Positions 38,787 to 48,801 of a stretch of 64,000 nt of DNA are shown here, piece by piece (the first letter of the stretch is position 1; each line of letters starts with the position of its first letter). Below the pieces are notes generated by a model. The model saw nothing but the letters and a program-made list of their open reading frames with translations, ran no database searches and was not told the origin of the DNA. The stretch is from Flavobacterium aerium (lineage in GTDB: Bacteria > Bacteroidota > Bacteroidia > Flavobacteriales > Flavobacteriaceae), in contig NZ_JARQWR010000007.1 in assembly GCF_030766725.1 (NCBI RefSeq), positions 1 through 64,000 on the forward strand, written 5' to 3'. The position numbers were made by a program, and so were the translations under genes.

Positions 38787-40364
38787 ATGAAAAAATCTAC
38801 AGGTTACAAGCTCGGAATTATTTTAGTTTGCTTTATGAGTAATCTTACCCTACTCAAAGCTCAAGTATTAACTTCTGCACAAATTGATGATTTGACAGAA
38901 CGTACACTCAAAACCTTTGATGTTCCCGGTATAGCTGTGGCTGTAGTGAAAGATGGTAAAATATTCCATGCAAAAGGATACGGAGTGAGCTCTTTAACCA
39001 CACATAAAAAAGTAGATGAGAATACATTATTTGGTATTGCATCAAACAGTAAAGCTTTTACTTGTGCTGCATTAGCCATCCTTGTTGATGAAGGAAAAAT
39101 AAAATGGGATGATAAAGTCATCCAGTACATTCCTGATTTTAAAATGTACAATACATATGTAACGGAAGAATTTACAATACGTGACTTATTAACCCACCGC
39201 AGTGGATTAGGTTTAGGTGCCGGCGATTTAATGTTATGGCCAGATCAGAGTCAGTTTAGTATTGATGATATTATTCATAATTTAAGATACTTAAAACCCG
39301 TTTCCGATTTCCGTACAAAATTTGATTATGACAACCTTTTGTATATCGTAGCAGGAGAAGTTGTTCATAAAGTGAGTGGAAAGAATTGGGATCAATTTAT
39401 TGAAGAGCGTATCTTCCAACCTTTACAAATGGACAATAGCCGTGCTTCTCTAAACAGAGTAAAAAACACTTCCAATTTAATTGATGCCCATGCTCCTATT
39501 GATGGAAAAGTTCAGGTAATAGAACGTTACAAAAATCCAATTATTGATGCTGCTGGAGGCATTTATTCTAGTGTAGCCGATTTAAGCAAATGGGCAATTC
39601 TACAAATGAACGATGGTAAATACGGAGATCAATTGGAAAAACAATTATTCAGTAAAAAAGAACACTATGAAATGTGGGCTCCTCAAACAATTATGCCTTC
39701 CTACACTACTCCACCTTATAACACTCACTTTAGCGCATATGGTTTAGGATGGTTCTTAAGTGATGTAAAAGGATACAAACAAGTAACTCATACGGGAGGA
39801 CTAGAAGGAATGGTAACGCAAGTGACTCTTATTCCTGAATTAAAATTAGGAATCATTGTACTCACAAATCAACAAGTGGGCGCTGCATTCAATGCTGTTA
39901 CAAACACCATTAAAAATGGTTATTTAGGAATCGATCCTATTGACTATGTGACTCTTTATGCATCCAGAGTAAAAACGAATACTGATGAAGCCAACAAAAT
40001 AACAAAGGAAGTTTGGGAAACCATTGAAAAAGAGCGCAAAAACAATACTAAAAAAACAGATAATACTAAGATTATAGGAACCTACAAGGATAATTGGTTG
40101 GGCGAGATTACAATCAGTAACAAAAAAGGAAAACTTTGGTTTGATGCCAAAAAATCACCTCGTTTAAGTGGTGAAGTATTCTTTTACAAAGACAATACCT
40201 ACATCGTTAAATGGACTAATCGAAGCTATGATGCTGATGCTTATATGGAATTTACTTTTGATGAAAAAGGAAATGGAAGTACCATCAAAATGAAACCAAT
40301 TTCTCCTTTAACGGATTTTAGTTATGATTTTCAAGATTTAGATTTCACTCGTGTGAACAACTAA
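38787..40364 (+). CDS. Secreted serine hydrolase, class C beta-lactamase fold, with DUF3471 tail
   Basis: A 525-residue exported protein (signal peptide ending 'MSNLTLLKAQ'). The catalytic triad of the penicillin-binding/AmpC-like fold is present: Ser86-x-x-Lys89 in 'FGIASNSKAFTCA', Tyr-x-Asn in 'FDYDNLLYIVAGE' and His-Thr-Gly in 'VTHTGGLEG'. The last 100 residues ('IIGTYKDNWLGEITISNKKG') form a DUF3471-type beta domain. This architecture is common in peptidases and esterases acting on D-amino-acid or peptidoglycan-like substrates, so beta-lactam resistance should not be assumed. Substrate unknown. Confidence 0.9.
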   Translation: MKKSTGYKLGIILVCFMSNLTLLKAQVLTSAQIDDLTERTLKTFDVPGIAVAVVKDGKIFHAKGYGVSSLTTHKKVDENTLFGIASNSKAFTCAALAILVDEGKIKWDDKVIQYIPDFKMYNTYVTEEFTIRDLLTHRSGLGLGAGDLMLWPDQSQFSIDDIIHNLRYLKPVSDFRTKFDYDNLLYIVAGEVVHKVSGKNWDQFIEERIFQPLQMDNSRASLNRVKNTSNLIDAHAPIDGKVQVIERYKNPIIDAAGGIYSSVADLSKWAILQMNDGKYGDQLEKQLFSKKEHYEMWAPQTIMPSYTTPPYNTHFSAYGLGWFLSDVKGYKQVTHTGGLEGMVTQVTLIPELKLGIIVLTNQQVGAAFNAVTNTIKNGYLGIDPIDYVTLYASRVKTNTDEANKITKEVWETIEKERKNNTKKTDNTKIIGTYKDNWLGEITISNKKGKLWFDAKKSPRLSGEVFFYKDNTYIVKWTNRSYDADAYMEFTFDEKGNGSTIKMKPISPLTDFSYDFQDLDFTRVNN

Positions 40365-40410
40365 AAATAATCTCAAAAAGTACTATCGTAAATTTTTAGG
40401 GCGCAAACCC

Positions 40411-40441
40411 TTGTGTTTACTGGATAATAATTTTATTTTTA
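40411..40441 (+). promoter_or_regulatory. Candidate promoter of the DUF3829 lipoprotein
   Basis: TTG (40411-40413), a 20-base spacer, then TATTTTTA (40434-40441), one base off the -7 consensus. The lipoprotein ATG is 25 bases downstream. Confidence 0.4.
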
Positions 40442-40465
40442 CTTAAATTCTAACATTTATAGTTT

Positions 40466-41458
40466 ATGAAACGAATATTATTTTTTGCCTTAACCAGTTT
40501 ATTTCTTTTTTCTTGTAATTCAAAAACAGAAAATAAAAATACCGATAGCGAGACCAAAAATGAAACTTCAGACAATCCTTTAATGTCCGATGACGGAATC
40601 GATAAATTCAACGCCTATATCGATTTTTTCAATCAGAAAAACAGTATCTACACCAACTTAGATGGATATCTAAAATCGGTTGATAAAACAGGGGCACCTG
40701 TCGATAAAGAAAGAGGTTTATATATTTCTCAATTACATCCTTATGTTGTTCAAAAAATAAGCGAGAAAGTTGATGCTGCTCCTAGTTTTGAAAAATTAGA
40801 TAAAACAACCAAAGAACTTATAAAAACCTACGAAGCACTACAAGTGAACGTAAACAAGTTATACGAATATAATGCAATCAAGGAATTTTTATCTGACGAT
40901 TATGCCAAAGCAAAAGAGCTATATCCTTTAATTCTTGCAGACTATAAAAAATTCGAAGAGCTAGACTTGATTATAGAAGAAGAAACCATTGTCTATCAAA
41001 ATAAAGTAAGAGATGCCGAATTAGAACATTTCAAAAAAATGGGCTATGACATCTCCTATGCAAAAACAATGTTTATTAATTCTTCCAGAGACTTTTTAGA
41101 CTACGTAAGCACCGAAGATATTTATGGAATTAATAAAATGGATCCTGAAAAAGTGAAAACAATGGCCAATAAAGTAAGTGCCGATTTTTCAGCTTTTACA
41201 GAAAAAGCAGGCGATAAAAAATTAGTAGAAAAAGAATTTGGAAACACATCGTACCGAATTGATTCTTTTAAATCGAATGCACAAAGTTATGTCTCACAGT
41301 GTAGATCCTTACAACAGTTATTAAGTGATCCTAAAAAACTGAAAGCTGCAATCGAAACCCATGAATTTCATCGTGGACTTATTGTACCCGATGGTACACC
41401 GGCTAAAATACTGGAAGCATTCAATAGTATGATAAGTTCATCAAACAACATGATGTAA
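40466..41458 (+). CDS. DUF3829 family lipoprotein (YiiG-like)
   Basis: A 330-residue lipoprotein. The lipobox 'LFLFSC' puts the acylated cysteine at residue 17, followed by a Lys/Asn/Thr-rich linker of about 20 residues. The rest is predicted all-helical, with 'GIDKFNAYIDFFNQKNSIYT' and 'YEYNAIKEFLSDDYAKAKEL', the DUF3829 pattern. It has its own candidate promoter and a strong terminator, so it is monocistronic. The residue after the cysteine is Asn, which does not match the SDDD/E-type surface export signal reported in some Bacteroidota, so inner-leaflet anchoring is likely. Function unknown. Confidence 0.87.
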   Translation: MKRILFFALTSLFLFSCNSKTENKNTDSETKNETSDNPLMSDDGIDKFNAYIDFFNQKNSIYTNLDGYLKSVDKTGAPVDKERGLYISQLHPYVVQKISEKVDAAPSFEKLDKTTKELIKTYEALQVNVNKLYEYNAIKEFLSDDYAKAKELYPLILADYKKFEELDLIIEEETIVYQNKVRDAELEHFKKMGYDISYAKTMFINSSRDFLDYVSTEDIYGINKMDPEKVKTMANKVSADFSAFTEKAGDKKLVEKEFGNTSYRIDSFKSNAQSYVSQCRSLQQLLSDPKKLKAAIETHEFHRGLIVPDGTPAKILEAFNSMISSSNNMM

Positions 41459-41486
41459 TTTAACACCTCCGATTAAACTTATTTAC

Positions 41487-41520
41487 AACCTTCAAAAGTT
41501 AGCTCTTTTGGAGGTTTTTT
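41487..41520 (+). terminator. Intrinsic terminator after the DUF3829 gene
   Basis: AACCTTCAAAAG (41487-41498) pairs with CTTTTGGAGGTT (41505-41516), with one G-T pair, followed by T residues to 41520. Confidence 0.8.
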
Positions 41521-41602
41521 ATTGCGATAAAATCAATATAACATCATGAAATGCATTAAAAATAATGAAATTCTAAGTGGATTCAACAAACCGTTAATGT
41601 AC

Positions 41603-41633
41603 TTGCAAAATCCAATTCTTTGTTTTAACTTTA
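41603..41633 (+). promoter_or_regulatory. Candidate promoter of relA/spoT
   Basis: TTG (41603-41605), a 20-base spacer, then TAACTTTA (41626-41633), one base off the consensus. The ATG is 21 bases after the box. Confidence 0.45.
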
Positions 41634-41653
41634 ATAAATGATAGAATACGCTT

Positions 41654-43876
41654 ATGACAGATATTGATATTGAATTAGAAAACAAGGCCATTGCCCGTGA
41701 ATATAAAGAATTACTGCGCATAAGTTACCAAACTCTAACCGACGAGGATAAAAAACTAATCCGTAAAGCATTCGATATTGCTGTTGATGCCCACAAAGAT
41801 CAACGCCGTAAATCCGGGGAAGCTTATATTTTCCATCCCATTGCTGTAGCCAAAATTGTAGCTTCAGAAATCGGTTTGGGATCCACTTCTATTGCCGCTG
41901 CATTAATGCATGACGTTGTAGAAGATACTGATATAACGGTAGAAGACATCGAAAAGATGTTCAACCCAAAAATCGCACAAATTGTTGATGGTCTTACTAA
42001 AATAGCCCAAGTTAAAACCGATCAAAACATATCCATGCAAGCGGAAAATTTCCGCAAAATGTTATTGACCTTAAATGATGATGTTCGTGTAATTCTAATA
42101 AAAATTGCCGACCGTCTTCACAATATGCAGACGATGGACTCGATGGTGGATTATAAGCAAACTAAAATTGCTTCTGAAACTTTATACATCTATGCTCCAC
42201 TAGCACACCGTTTAGGACTCTACAATATTAAAACGCAACTGGAAGACTTAGGTTTAAAATATACTGAACCAGAAGTATACAATGATATTGTTAGTAAAAT
42301 AAAAGAAACCAAAGAAGAACAAGATAAATACATCAAAGATATTTCTGATATTTTGAAAGAATCTTTGGATGCGGAAGGCATCAGTTACACCATCAAAGGA
42401 AGACCAAAATCCATTTACTCTATTCGTAGAAAAATGCGCGTTCAAGGTGTCAGCTTCGATGAAGTCTATGATAAATTTGCCCTTCGTATTATTTATAATG
42501 CGCCTCAAAATGAAGAAAAATTCATTGCTTGGAAAATTTACTCCATAGTAACGGATCATTTCAGACCCAATCCAAGTCGATTAAGAGACTGGATTTCCTC
42601 TCCTAAATCTACAGGATACGAAGCTTTACACATCACTGTAATGGGACCAAAAGGAAGATGGGTTGAAATTCAGGTTCGTAGTGAGCGTATGGATGAAATT
42701 GCAGAAAAAGGATACGCCGCACACTACAAATACAAACAAGGTGGAAATACGGAAGAAAACGGTATGGAAACTTGGCTTAACTTATTGAAAGAAGCACTAG
42801 AAAATTCTGAAGCAAATGCAGTGGATTTTGTTGAAGACTTTAAGTTGAATTTATATGCAAAGGAAATTTATGTTTTCACCCCAAAAGGTGAAATTAAATC
42901 ACTCCCAAAAGGAGCCACATCATTAGATTTTGCTTTCAGTATACATTCCGAAATTGGAGTTCATACTCGAGGTACCCGTGTAAATGGTAAACTAGTTCCT
43001 TTAAACTACGAACTGAAAAGCGGAGATCAGATTGAAGTCATCACCTCGCCCAACCAAAAACCATCGGCAAACTGGTTCGATTATGTAACGACTGCCCGTG
43101 CAAAAAATAAGATTAAAAATGTTCTTAATGAAAATACCAAGAAAATCGCGGAGGATGGTAAAGAACTACTAACGCGTAAATTAAGACATTTAAAAGTTAC
43201 ACTTAACGAGAGTACAATCAACGAACTGGTTAATTTTTTCAAATTAAAAACCAGTTTGGATTTATTTTATCGCGTAGGTGTTGGAACAATAGACAATCAA
43301 CAATTAAAAGATTACGCTGCTCAAAAGAGCAATACATTTATCAATTTCTTCAAAAATAAGATTAAACGCAGTCCAAATACAACTACTGAGCATATTCAAA
43401 AAGAAGAAATCAGTAACAATTATGACATGCTGGTTTTTGGAAAAGAACAAGACAAGTTGGATTATAAATTATCCAGTTGTTGTAATCCTATTCCAGGTGA
43501 TGACGTTTTTGGTTTTGTAACTATCAATGAAGGAATCAAAGTCCACAAAAAAGATTGCCCAAATGCAATCAGTTTACAATCTAATTATGCTTATCGTATT
43601 ATACAAGCAAAATGGATTGACTCGTCTCAACAAGATTTCAAAGCCATTCTAAACATAACCGGAATGGATACTTTAGGTTTGACAAATGAATTGACAAAAG
43701 TCATTTCAAACAACATGAATGTGAACATCCAAAGTATATCGTTGAGTGGAGATGCAGGTATTTTTAATGGCCAAATTGTTGTTATCGTACAGAATAACAC
43801 AATATTAAAGAGACTGATCGAAAACATAAAAAAAATAGATGGAATTGATAAAGTAACACGAGTTTATAAAAATTAA
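41654..43876 (+). CDS. Bifunctional (p)ppGpp synthetase/hydrolase, RelA/SpoT family
   Basis: Makes and degrades the alarmone (p)ppGpp. Domains over 740 residues are as follows. The HD hydrolase has His61 and 'MHDVVEDTD' (85-93), with '[14 protein letters not shown]'. The synthetase has '[15 protein letters not shown]' and '[20 protein letters not shown]'. TGS begins near '[20 protein letters not shown]', and an ACT domain lies at the end. Both catalytic sites appear intact. The synthetase loop reads '[10 protein letters not shown]', i.e. the RxKD-like (bifunctional) rather than the ExDD (RelA-only) class. fur follows after 19 bases. Assignment is secure; rel or spoT naming is arbitrary. Confidence 0.96.
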   Translation: MTDIDIELENKAIAREYKELLRISYQTLTDEDKKLIRKAFDIAVDAHKDQRRKSGEAYIFHPIAVAKIVASEIGLGSTSIAAALMHDVVEDTDITVEDIEKMFNPKIAQIVDGLTKIAQVKTDQNISMQAENFRKMLLTLNDDVRVILIKIADRLHNMQTMDSMVDYKQTKIASETLYIYAPLAHRLGLYNIKTQLEDLGLKYTEPEVYNDIVSKIKETKEEQDKYIKDISDILKESLDAEGISYTIKGRPKSIYSIRRKMRVQGVSFDEVYDKFALRIIYNAPQNEEKFIAWKIYSIVTDHFRPNPSRLRDWISSPKSTGYEALHITVMGPKGRWVEIQVRSERMDEIAEKGYAAHYKYKQGGNTEENGMETWLNLLKEALENSEANAVDFVEDFKLNLYAKEIYVFTPKGEIKSLPKGATSLDFAFSIHSEIGVHTRGTRVNGKLVPLNYELKSGDQIEVITSPNQKPSANWFDYVTTARAKNKIKNVLNENTKKIAEDGKELLTRKLRHLKVTLNESTINELVNFFKLKTSLDLFYRVGVGTIDNQQLKDYAAQKSNTFINFFKNKIKRSPNTTTEHIQKEEISNNYDMLVFGKEQDKLDYKLSSCCNPIPGDDVFGFVTINEGIKVHKKDCPNAISLQSNYAYRIIQAKWIDSSQQDFKAILNITGMDTLGLTNELTKVISNNMNVNIQSISLSGDAGIFNGQIVVIVQNNTILKRLIENIKKIDGIDKVTRVYKN

Positions 43877-43879
43877 CTT

Positions 43880-43887
43880 TATCTTTG
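43880..43887 (+). promoter_or_regulatory. -7 promoter box next to the Fur-like start
   Basis: TATCTTTG, a full consensus match, ends only eight bases before the ATG of the Fur-like gene. Any transcript from it would have almost no leader. Confidence 0.5.
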
Positions 43888-43895
43888 CGGTAATT

Positions 43896-44360
43896 ATGAC
43901 ACTTATTACAACAGACAACAACAAAAATCAAGAGATTGTAAAAAACGTTTTTACTAAATATCTTGAGAACAAAGGACATCGTAAAACGCCTGAACGCTTT
44001 GCTATCCTTCAAGAGATCTATGATAATGAAGATCATTTTGATATTGAATCATTATACATCAAAATGAAAAACAAGAACTATCGTGTAAGTCGTGCGACTT
44101 TATACAATACGATTGAATTACTTCTTGAATGCGCTTTAGTAAGAAAACATCAGTTTGGACAAAATCAAGCTCATTATGAGAAATCTTACTTTGATAAGCA
44201 ACATGATCATATAATTATGACTGATACTGGAGAAGTGATAGAATTCTGTGATCCTCGCATACAAATTATCAAAAAAACAATAGAAGAGATTTTTGATATT
44301 GAAATTCACAATCATTCTTTATACCTTTACGGCAACAAAAAACAACCAACTAATAATTAA
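43896..44360 (+). CDS. Fur-family transcriptional regulator lacking the usual CxxC
   Basis: A 154-residue regulator. The winged-helix DNA-binding half contains '[20 protein letters not shown]' and '[20 protein letters not shown]', the recognition-helix pattern of Fur. The dimer/metal half has '[20 protein letters not shown]'. His103 and His105 keep the regulatory metal pattern. The structural-zinc cysteine pair normally found at this place (CxxC before GxVIEF) is replaced by Met108-Thr-Asp-Thr111. Only Cys79 and Cys118 remain. It might sense iron or another cue. It lies between relA/spoT and purA (six bases upstream of purA). Confidence 0.9.
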   Translation: MTLITTDNNKNQEIVKNVFTKYLENKGHRKTPERFAILQEIYDNEDHFDIESLYIKMKNKNYRVSRATLYNTIELLLECALVRKHQFGQNQAHYEKSYFDKQHDHIIMTDTGEVIEFCDPRIQIIKKTIEEIFDIEIHNHSLYLYGNKKQPTNN

Positions 44361-44366
44361 AATATA

Positions 44367-45641
44367 ATGACCGTAGACTTACTACTCGGATTGCAGTGGG
44401 GCGACGAAGGCAAAGGAAAAATTGTTGACGTGCTTACTGCAAAATATGACATTATTGCCCGTTTCCAAGGCGGACCTAATGCTGGACACACACTAGAATT
44501 TGATGGAATCAAGCATGTTTTGAGAACTATTCCTTCTGGAATTTTTCATAAAAACTCTATTAACGTTATCGGAAATGGTGTTGTAATTGATCCAGTTGTT
44601 TTTCAAAAAGAACTTGAAGGTCTTCTAAAATTTAATATTGATGTTAAATCAAGATTAATTATTTCAAGAAAAGCTCACCTTATTTTACCAACACACCGCT
44701 TACTAGATGCTGCTTCTGAAGCTTCAAAAGGAAAAGCGAAAATTGGATCTACTTTAAAAGGTATTGGTCCAACATATATGGATAAAACAGGTAGAAACGG
44801 AATTCGTGTAGGTGATACAGAACTAGAAGATTTCAAAGAACGTTATAGAGCATTGGCTGATAAACATGAAGCCATGATTAAATTCTATGATGTTGATTTA
44901 CAATACGACCTTAAAGAATTAGAAACTGAATTCTTTGAAGCAATTGAAGAATTAAAAACATTAACTTTTATCGATAGCGAAGAATATTTAAACAACGCTA
45001 TGAAAGAAGGAAAAACAATTCTTGCAGAAGGAGCTCAAGGTTCTTTGCTAGATATTGATTTTGGAACTTATCCATTTGTTACGTCTTCAAATACAACTGC
45101 TGCTGGTGCTTGTACTGGTTTAGGTATTGCTCCAAATAGAGTTAAAGAAGTGTACGGAATTTTCAAAGCCTATACAACTCGTGTAGGTAGCGGACCATTC
45201 CCTACGGAGCTTTTTGACAAAGATGGAGAAACTATGGCAAGAGTAGGAAATGAATTTGGAGCAGTTACTGGAAGAGCACGTCGTTGTGGATGGCTTGACT
45301 TAGTTGCTTTAAAATATGCTGTTCAAGTGAATGGTGTTACCAAATTAATGATGATGAAGGGCGATGTATTGTCAGGTTTTGATACTTTAAAAATCTGTAC
45401 AGAATATCTATACAAAGGAGAAAAAATTTCTCACTTACCGTACAACATCGAACCAGAAAATGTAACTCCACTATTCATTGAGAAAAAAGGATGGCATGCT
45501 GATTTAACTGGAATTACATCTTATGATGCTCTTCCATCAGAATTTAAAGAATATATCGATTATATTGAAAAAGAACTTGAAGTGCCTATTACAATTGTTT
45601 CTGTAGGACCAGATAGAACTCAAACAATAATCAAATCATAA
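44367..45641 (+). CDS. purA: Adenylosuccinate synthase
   Basis: Joins IMP and aspartate using GTP, the first committed step to AMP. The 424-residue length is normal. It shows the P-loop 'QWGDEGKGKI' with Asp13 and Lys16, catalytic His41 in 'GGPNAGHTL', 'TLKGIGPTYMDKTGRNGIR', 'EGAQGSLLDIDFGTYPFVTS' and the C-terminal 'VSVGPDRTQTI'. It is six bases downstream of the Fur-like gene and so probably co-transcribed with it, and it ends at a strong terminator. Assignment is secure. Confidence 0.98.
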   Translation: MTVDLLLGLQWGDEGKGKIVDVLTAKYDIIARFQGGPNAGHTLEFDGIKHVLRTIPSGIFHKNSINVIGNGVVIDPVVFQKELEGLLKFNIDVKSRLIISRKAHLILPTHRLLDAASEASKGKAKIGSTLKGIGPTYMDKTGRNGIRVGDTELEDFKERYRALADKHEAMIKFYDVDLQYDLKELETEFFEAIEELKTLTFIDSEEYLNNAMKEGKTILAEGAQGSLLDIDFGTYPFVTSSNTTAAGACTGLGIAPNRVKEVYGIFKAYTTRVGSGPFPTELFDKDGETMARVGNEFGAVTGRARRCGWLDLVALKYAVQVNGVTKLMMMKGDVLSGFDTLKICTEYLYKGEKISHLPYNIEPENVTPLFIEKKGWHADLTGITSYDALPSEFKEYIDYIEKELEVPITIVSVGPDRTQTIIKS

Positions 45642-45657
45642 AAATATTGTTTTCAAT

Positions 45658-45690
45658 AAAAAGGCCTTAACTTAGTTAAGGCCTTTTTTT
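45658..45690 (+). terminator. Intrinsic terminator after purA
   Basis: AAGGCCTTAAC (45661-45671) pairs perfectly with GTTAAGGCCTT (45675-45685) around a three-base loop, followed by seven T. Confidence 0.9.
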
Positions 45691-45757
45691 ATGCACTACA
45701 ATCATAAAATGATGTATAAATAATTCTTAATTAAAACCTTTTTGCTAAGTTTTTAAC

Positions 45758-45765
45758 TAAATTTG
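45758..45765 (+). promoter_or_regulatory. -7 promoter box overlapping the upstream TTG of the OstA-like gene
   Basis: TAAATTTG matches TAnnTTTG. It overlaps the TTG at 45763 that opens the longest frame, which argues for the later TTG at 45784. The nearest upstream TTG (45742-45744) is only 13 bases away, shorter than usual. Confidence 0.4.
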
Positions 45766-45783
45766 AACCAAATTTTTTTTACA

Positions 45784-47463
45784 TTGAAGAGACTATCTTT
45801 TTTTATTATCTGCTGCCTATTTTTTCTAAATGTACCATCACTTTTGGCACAAGAGAAGAAACCTATTATTATTGAACATTCTGACTTTGCGGATTTAAAC
45901 CAAACAGAAATCCCTGATGCCTATGTTTTAGATGGAAATGTAAGAGCAATACATGATGGAATTGTACTTACTTGTAATAAAGCTTATTACTTTAAGAATC
46001 AAAACTACATCAGAGCCTTTGGAAATGTACAAATGGTTCAAGGAGACACTCTGTTCATGAATAGTAAATATGCTGAATATAGTGGCGATACAAAACAAGC
46101 CGTAGGATCTGGTAGTGTTGTGATGAGAGATCCTCAAATGACATTAACCACTGATACTATTCATTTTGATCGAAACATTCAGGAAGCTTATTATAACTCT
46201 TTTGGAACAATTCGCGACAAAGAAAATGTCTTAACGAGTAAATCCGGAAGATACTATATCAATCAAAAGAAATTTCAATTCCTTACAGCGGTAACAGTAA
46301 CAAATCCTACGAATGTAATTAAGACCAATCATTTGGATTATTTCACAAATTCCGGACATGCCTATCTATTTGGCCCATCAACCATTACTAGTAAAGAGAA
46401 TTATATTTATACTGAAAAAGGATTTTACGACACAAAGAAAAACTTCGCTCATTTTGTCAAAAAATCATTTATAAAATACAACAACCGACTCATTGAAGGA
46501 GATAGCTTGTATTATGACAAAAATAGAGAATTCGCCTCTGCGACCAACAATGTAAAGATTACCGATTCCATCAACAAAGGAATTGTAAAAGGTCATTATG
46601 CAGAAGTTTTTAGAAATCAAGATTCATTGTACATCACGAAAAGAGCTGTTGCAATTAATCTAATGGAAAAAGATTCCGTATATATCCATGCCAAAGTATT
46701 GATGGTTACGGGTAAACCTGAAAACAGAATTATTCGTGGTTTTGACAATGCTCGTTTCTATAAAATTGACATGAGTGGCAAGTGTGATTCAATTCACTCC
46801 AATCAAGTCAATGGATTAACCCAAATGATTGGTAGACCAATTATCTGGAATGGAGAAAGTCAAATGACAGGTGATATAATGCATTTAATTGCAGATAAAA
46901 AAACAGAAAAACTAGATTCCCTCAAAGTACTCAACAATGCCTTTATAGTCCAGAAGGACACCATAGGCACAGGTTATAATCAGATTAAAGGGCAAAATCT
47001 CTACGGCAAATTCAAGGACAACAAATTGCACGAAGCCGATATTATAAAAAATACCGAAGTAATTTACTATACCTATACCGACAATCAAGAACTGTACGGT
47101 ATCGAGAAAAACGTAAGTAGCAAAATAAACATCATACTAGAAGACAATCAGATTAGTACCATTACTTTTTACAAAAAAGTAGACGGAGATATTTATCCCG
47201 AAAAAGATTTGCCCGAAAATGCTCGGAAACTCCGAGGATTTATATGGCGCGGTGATGAAAGAATAAAAAGTAAAGACGACCTCTTTTCCCCAGAGGAAAA
47301 TGCAATGCATGAAGCGATTGTCAAGCAAAGCAAAATTAATGCAGATGCGATTAGTGTTCCAATGGAAATTAGACCTGAAACTTTAAATTACGACAGAGAC
47401 AAAAATAAGCCTGCAGAAAAGGCAAAAAACAAAGACAAAACGAAAACCAAAAAAGCAAAATAA
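45784..47463 (+). CDS. OstA/LptA-like lipopolysaccharide transport protein
   Basis: A secreted beta-jellyroll protein of about 559 residues. After a signal peptide ending 'LNVPSLLAQ' come repeated short-strand motifs: 'VLDGNVRAIHDGIVLTCNKA', 'AFGNVQMVQGDTLFMNSKYA' and 'AVGSGSVVMRDPQMTLTTDT'. These are the OstA/LptA pattern of periplasmic LPS carriers. The tail is very Lys-rich and low-complexity. No ATG is available near the beginning. I choose the TTG at 45784 because it gives a well-formed signal peptide (Lys-Arg, then a hydrophobic run). The alternative TTG at 45763 sits in a -7 box. LPS export is the family role; here it is inferred. Confidence 0.85.
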   Translation: MKRLSFFIICCLFFLNVPSLLAQEKKPIIIEHSDFADLNQTEIPDAYVLDGNVRAIHDGIVLTCNKAYYFKNQNYIRAFGNVQMVQGDTLFMNSKYAEYSGDTKQAVGSGSVVMRDPQMTLTTDTIHFDRNIQEAYYNSFGTIRDKENVLTSKSGRYYINQKKFQFLTAVTVTNPTNVIKTNHLDYFTNSGHAYLFGPSTITSKENYIYTEKGFYDTKKNFAHFVKKSFIKYNNRLIEGDSLYYDKNREFASATNNVKITDSINKGIVKGHYAEVFRNQDSLYITKRAVAINLMEKDSVYIHAKVLMVTGKPENRIIRGFDNARFYKIDMSGKCDSIHSNQVNGLTQMIGRPIIWNGESQMTGDIMHLIADKKTEKLDSLKVLNNAFIVQKDTIGTGYNQIKGQNLYGKFKDNKLHEADIIKNTEVIYYTYTDNQELYGIEKNVSSKINIILEDNQISTITFYKKVDGDIYPEKDLPENARKLRGFIWRGDERIKSKDDLFSPEENAMHEAIVKQSKINADAISVPMEIRPETLNYDRDKNKPAEKAKNKDKTKTKKAK

Positions 47464-47509
47464 GCTTCTTTGATTTCCAATAATAAAATAAACGATTACC
47501 CTATTCAAT

Positions 47510-48697
47510 ATGAATACTGATTTTTACGAATACCAGGCACAAACCTCTCCTCACCCACTTGGATTAGAAATTTCTCACGCTGAAGGGAGTTATATATACG
47601 ACACTAATAATAAAAAATACCTTGATTTTGTTGCAGGAGTATCTGCCTGCAGTTTAGGGCATCGCCACCCAAGAGTGGTCAATGCTATAAAAGATCAACT
47701 AGACAAATACTTACACGTTATGGTTTATGGCGAATATGCCCAAGACCCAGCCGTATTATTTTGCAAACTACTAGCTTCTCACCTACCGAAACCATTAAAT
47801 AAGACCTATTTAACGAATTCGGGTACAGAAGCTACAGAAGGTGCCTTAAAATTAGCCCGTAGAGTAACAGGCCGAAGTGAATTAATTTCCTGCCACAATG
47901 CCTACCATGGGAATACGATGGGATCTATGAGTGTAATGGGATTTGAAGAACGTAAACAAATTTTCAGACCTCTTATTCCAGATGTTCGTTTTATTACATT
48001 CAATAACGAAGCCGATCTACAAAAAATAACAACCAAAACTGCTGGAATAATACTAGAAACTATTCAAGGTGGTGCTGGATTTATTCAACCTCACGATGGA
48101 TTTTTACAGAAAGTAAGAAAACGTTGTGATGAAGTGGGCGCTATGATGATTTTGGATGAAATACAACCTGGATTTGGTAGAACTGGAAAATTATTCGGTT
48201 TCCAAAACTATGATGTTGTTCCTGATATTGTTGTAATGGGTAAAGGAATGGGTGGTGGAATGCCTGTTGGAGCATTTACAGCATCTGCCGAAAAAATGGA
48301 TTTATTAAGTAATAATCCAAAACTTGGGCATGTAACCACTTTTGGCGGTCACCCTGTCATTGCGGCAGCTTGCTTAGCTACTTTACAGGAAATCACTGAA
48401 ACGGACCTTATGTCGCAGACATTCGTTAAAGAAAAGCTATTCCGATCACTTTTGGTACATCCTTTGATTAAAGAAGTAAGAGGAGAAGGTTTAATGTTAG
48501 CTGCAATGACTGAAAGTGCTGAAATAACAAACCAGATCATTTTAAAATGCCAAGATAGAGGCTTAATTCTGTTTTGGTTACTTTTTGAAGGTTGCGCTAT
48601 CCGAATCACTCCCCCATTAACTATTTCTGAAAATGAAATTAAAGAAGGATGCGAGATCATGTTAGAAGTGATGAATGAAGTAATGAGTGAAAATTAA
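47510..48697 (+). CDS. Class III PLP-dependent aminotransferase
   Basis: A 395-residue fold-type I aminotransferase of the acetylornithine/4-aminobutyrate group. The signs are the PLP phosphate loop 'NSGTEATEGALKLARR' (103-118), Asp216 in 'MILDEIQPGFGRTG' and the Schiff-base lysine Lys245 in 'VVMGKGMGGGMPVGAF'. The substrate cannot be decided by eye: the sequence is close to ArgD-like enzymes, but no arginine-synthesis gene is adjacent. It follows the OstA-like gene by 46 bases on the same strand. Confidence 0.9.
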   Translation: MNTDFYEYQAQTSPHPLGLEISHAEGSYIYDTNNKKYLDFVAGVSACSLGHRHPRVVNAIKDQLDKYLHVMVYGEYAQDPAVLFCKLLASHLPKPLNKTYLTNSGTEATEGALKLARRVTGRSELISCHNAYHGNTMGSMSVMGFEERKQIFRPLIPDVRFITFNNEADLQKITTKTAGIILETIQGGAGFIQPHDGFLQKVRKRCDEVGAMMILDEIQPGFGRTGKLFGFQNYDVVPDIVVMGKGMGGGMPVGAFTASAEKMDLLSNNPKLGHVTTFGGHPVIAAACLATLQEITETDLMSQTFVKEKLFRSLLVHPLIKEVRGEGLMLAAMTESAEITNQIILKCQDRGLILFWLLFEGCAIRITPPLTISENEIKEGCEIMLEVMNEVMSEN

Positions 48698-48801
48698 CCC
48701 TAGAATTGTTAATTAAATTGTTCACAACAATTATGAATTTAACTGCTTTTACGAATATCGTTCCCTAATTTTATTAAGGGTAATTTTAAAAATAATTGAG
48801 T

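Noticed and set aside
38787..40364. Antibiotic-resistance beta-lactamase
   Set aside because: The SxxK, YxN and HTG motifs define the fold only. The DUF3471 tail points to a general serine hydrolase or peptidase, so resistance is not claimed.
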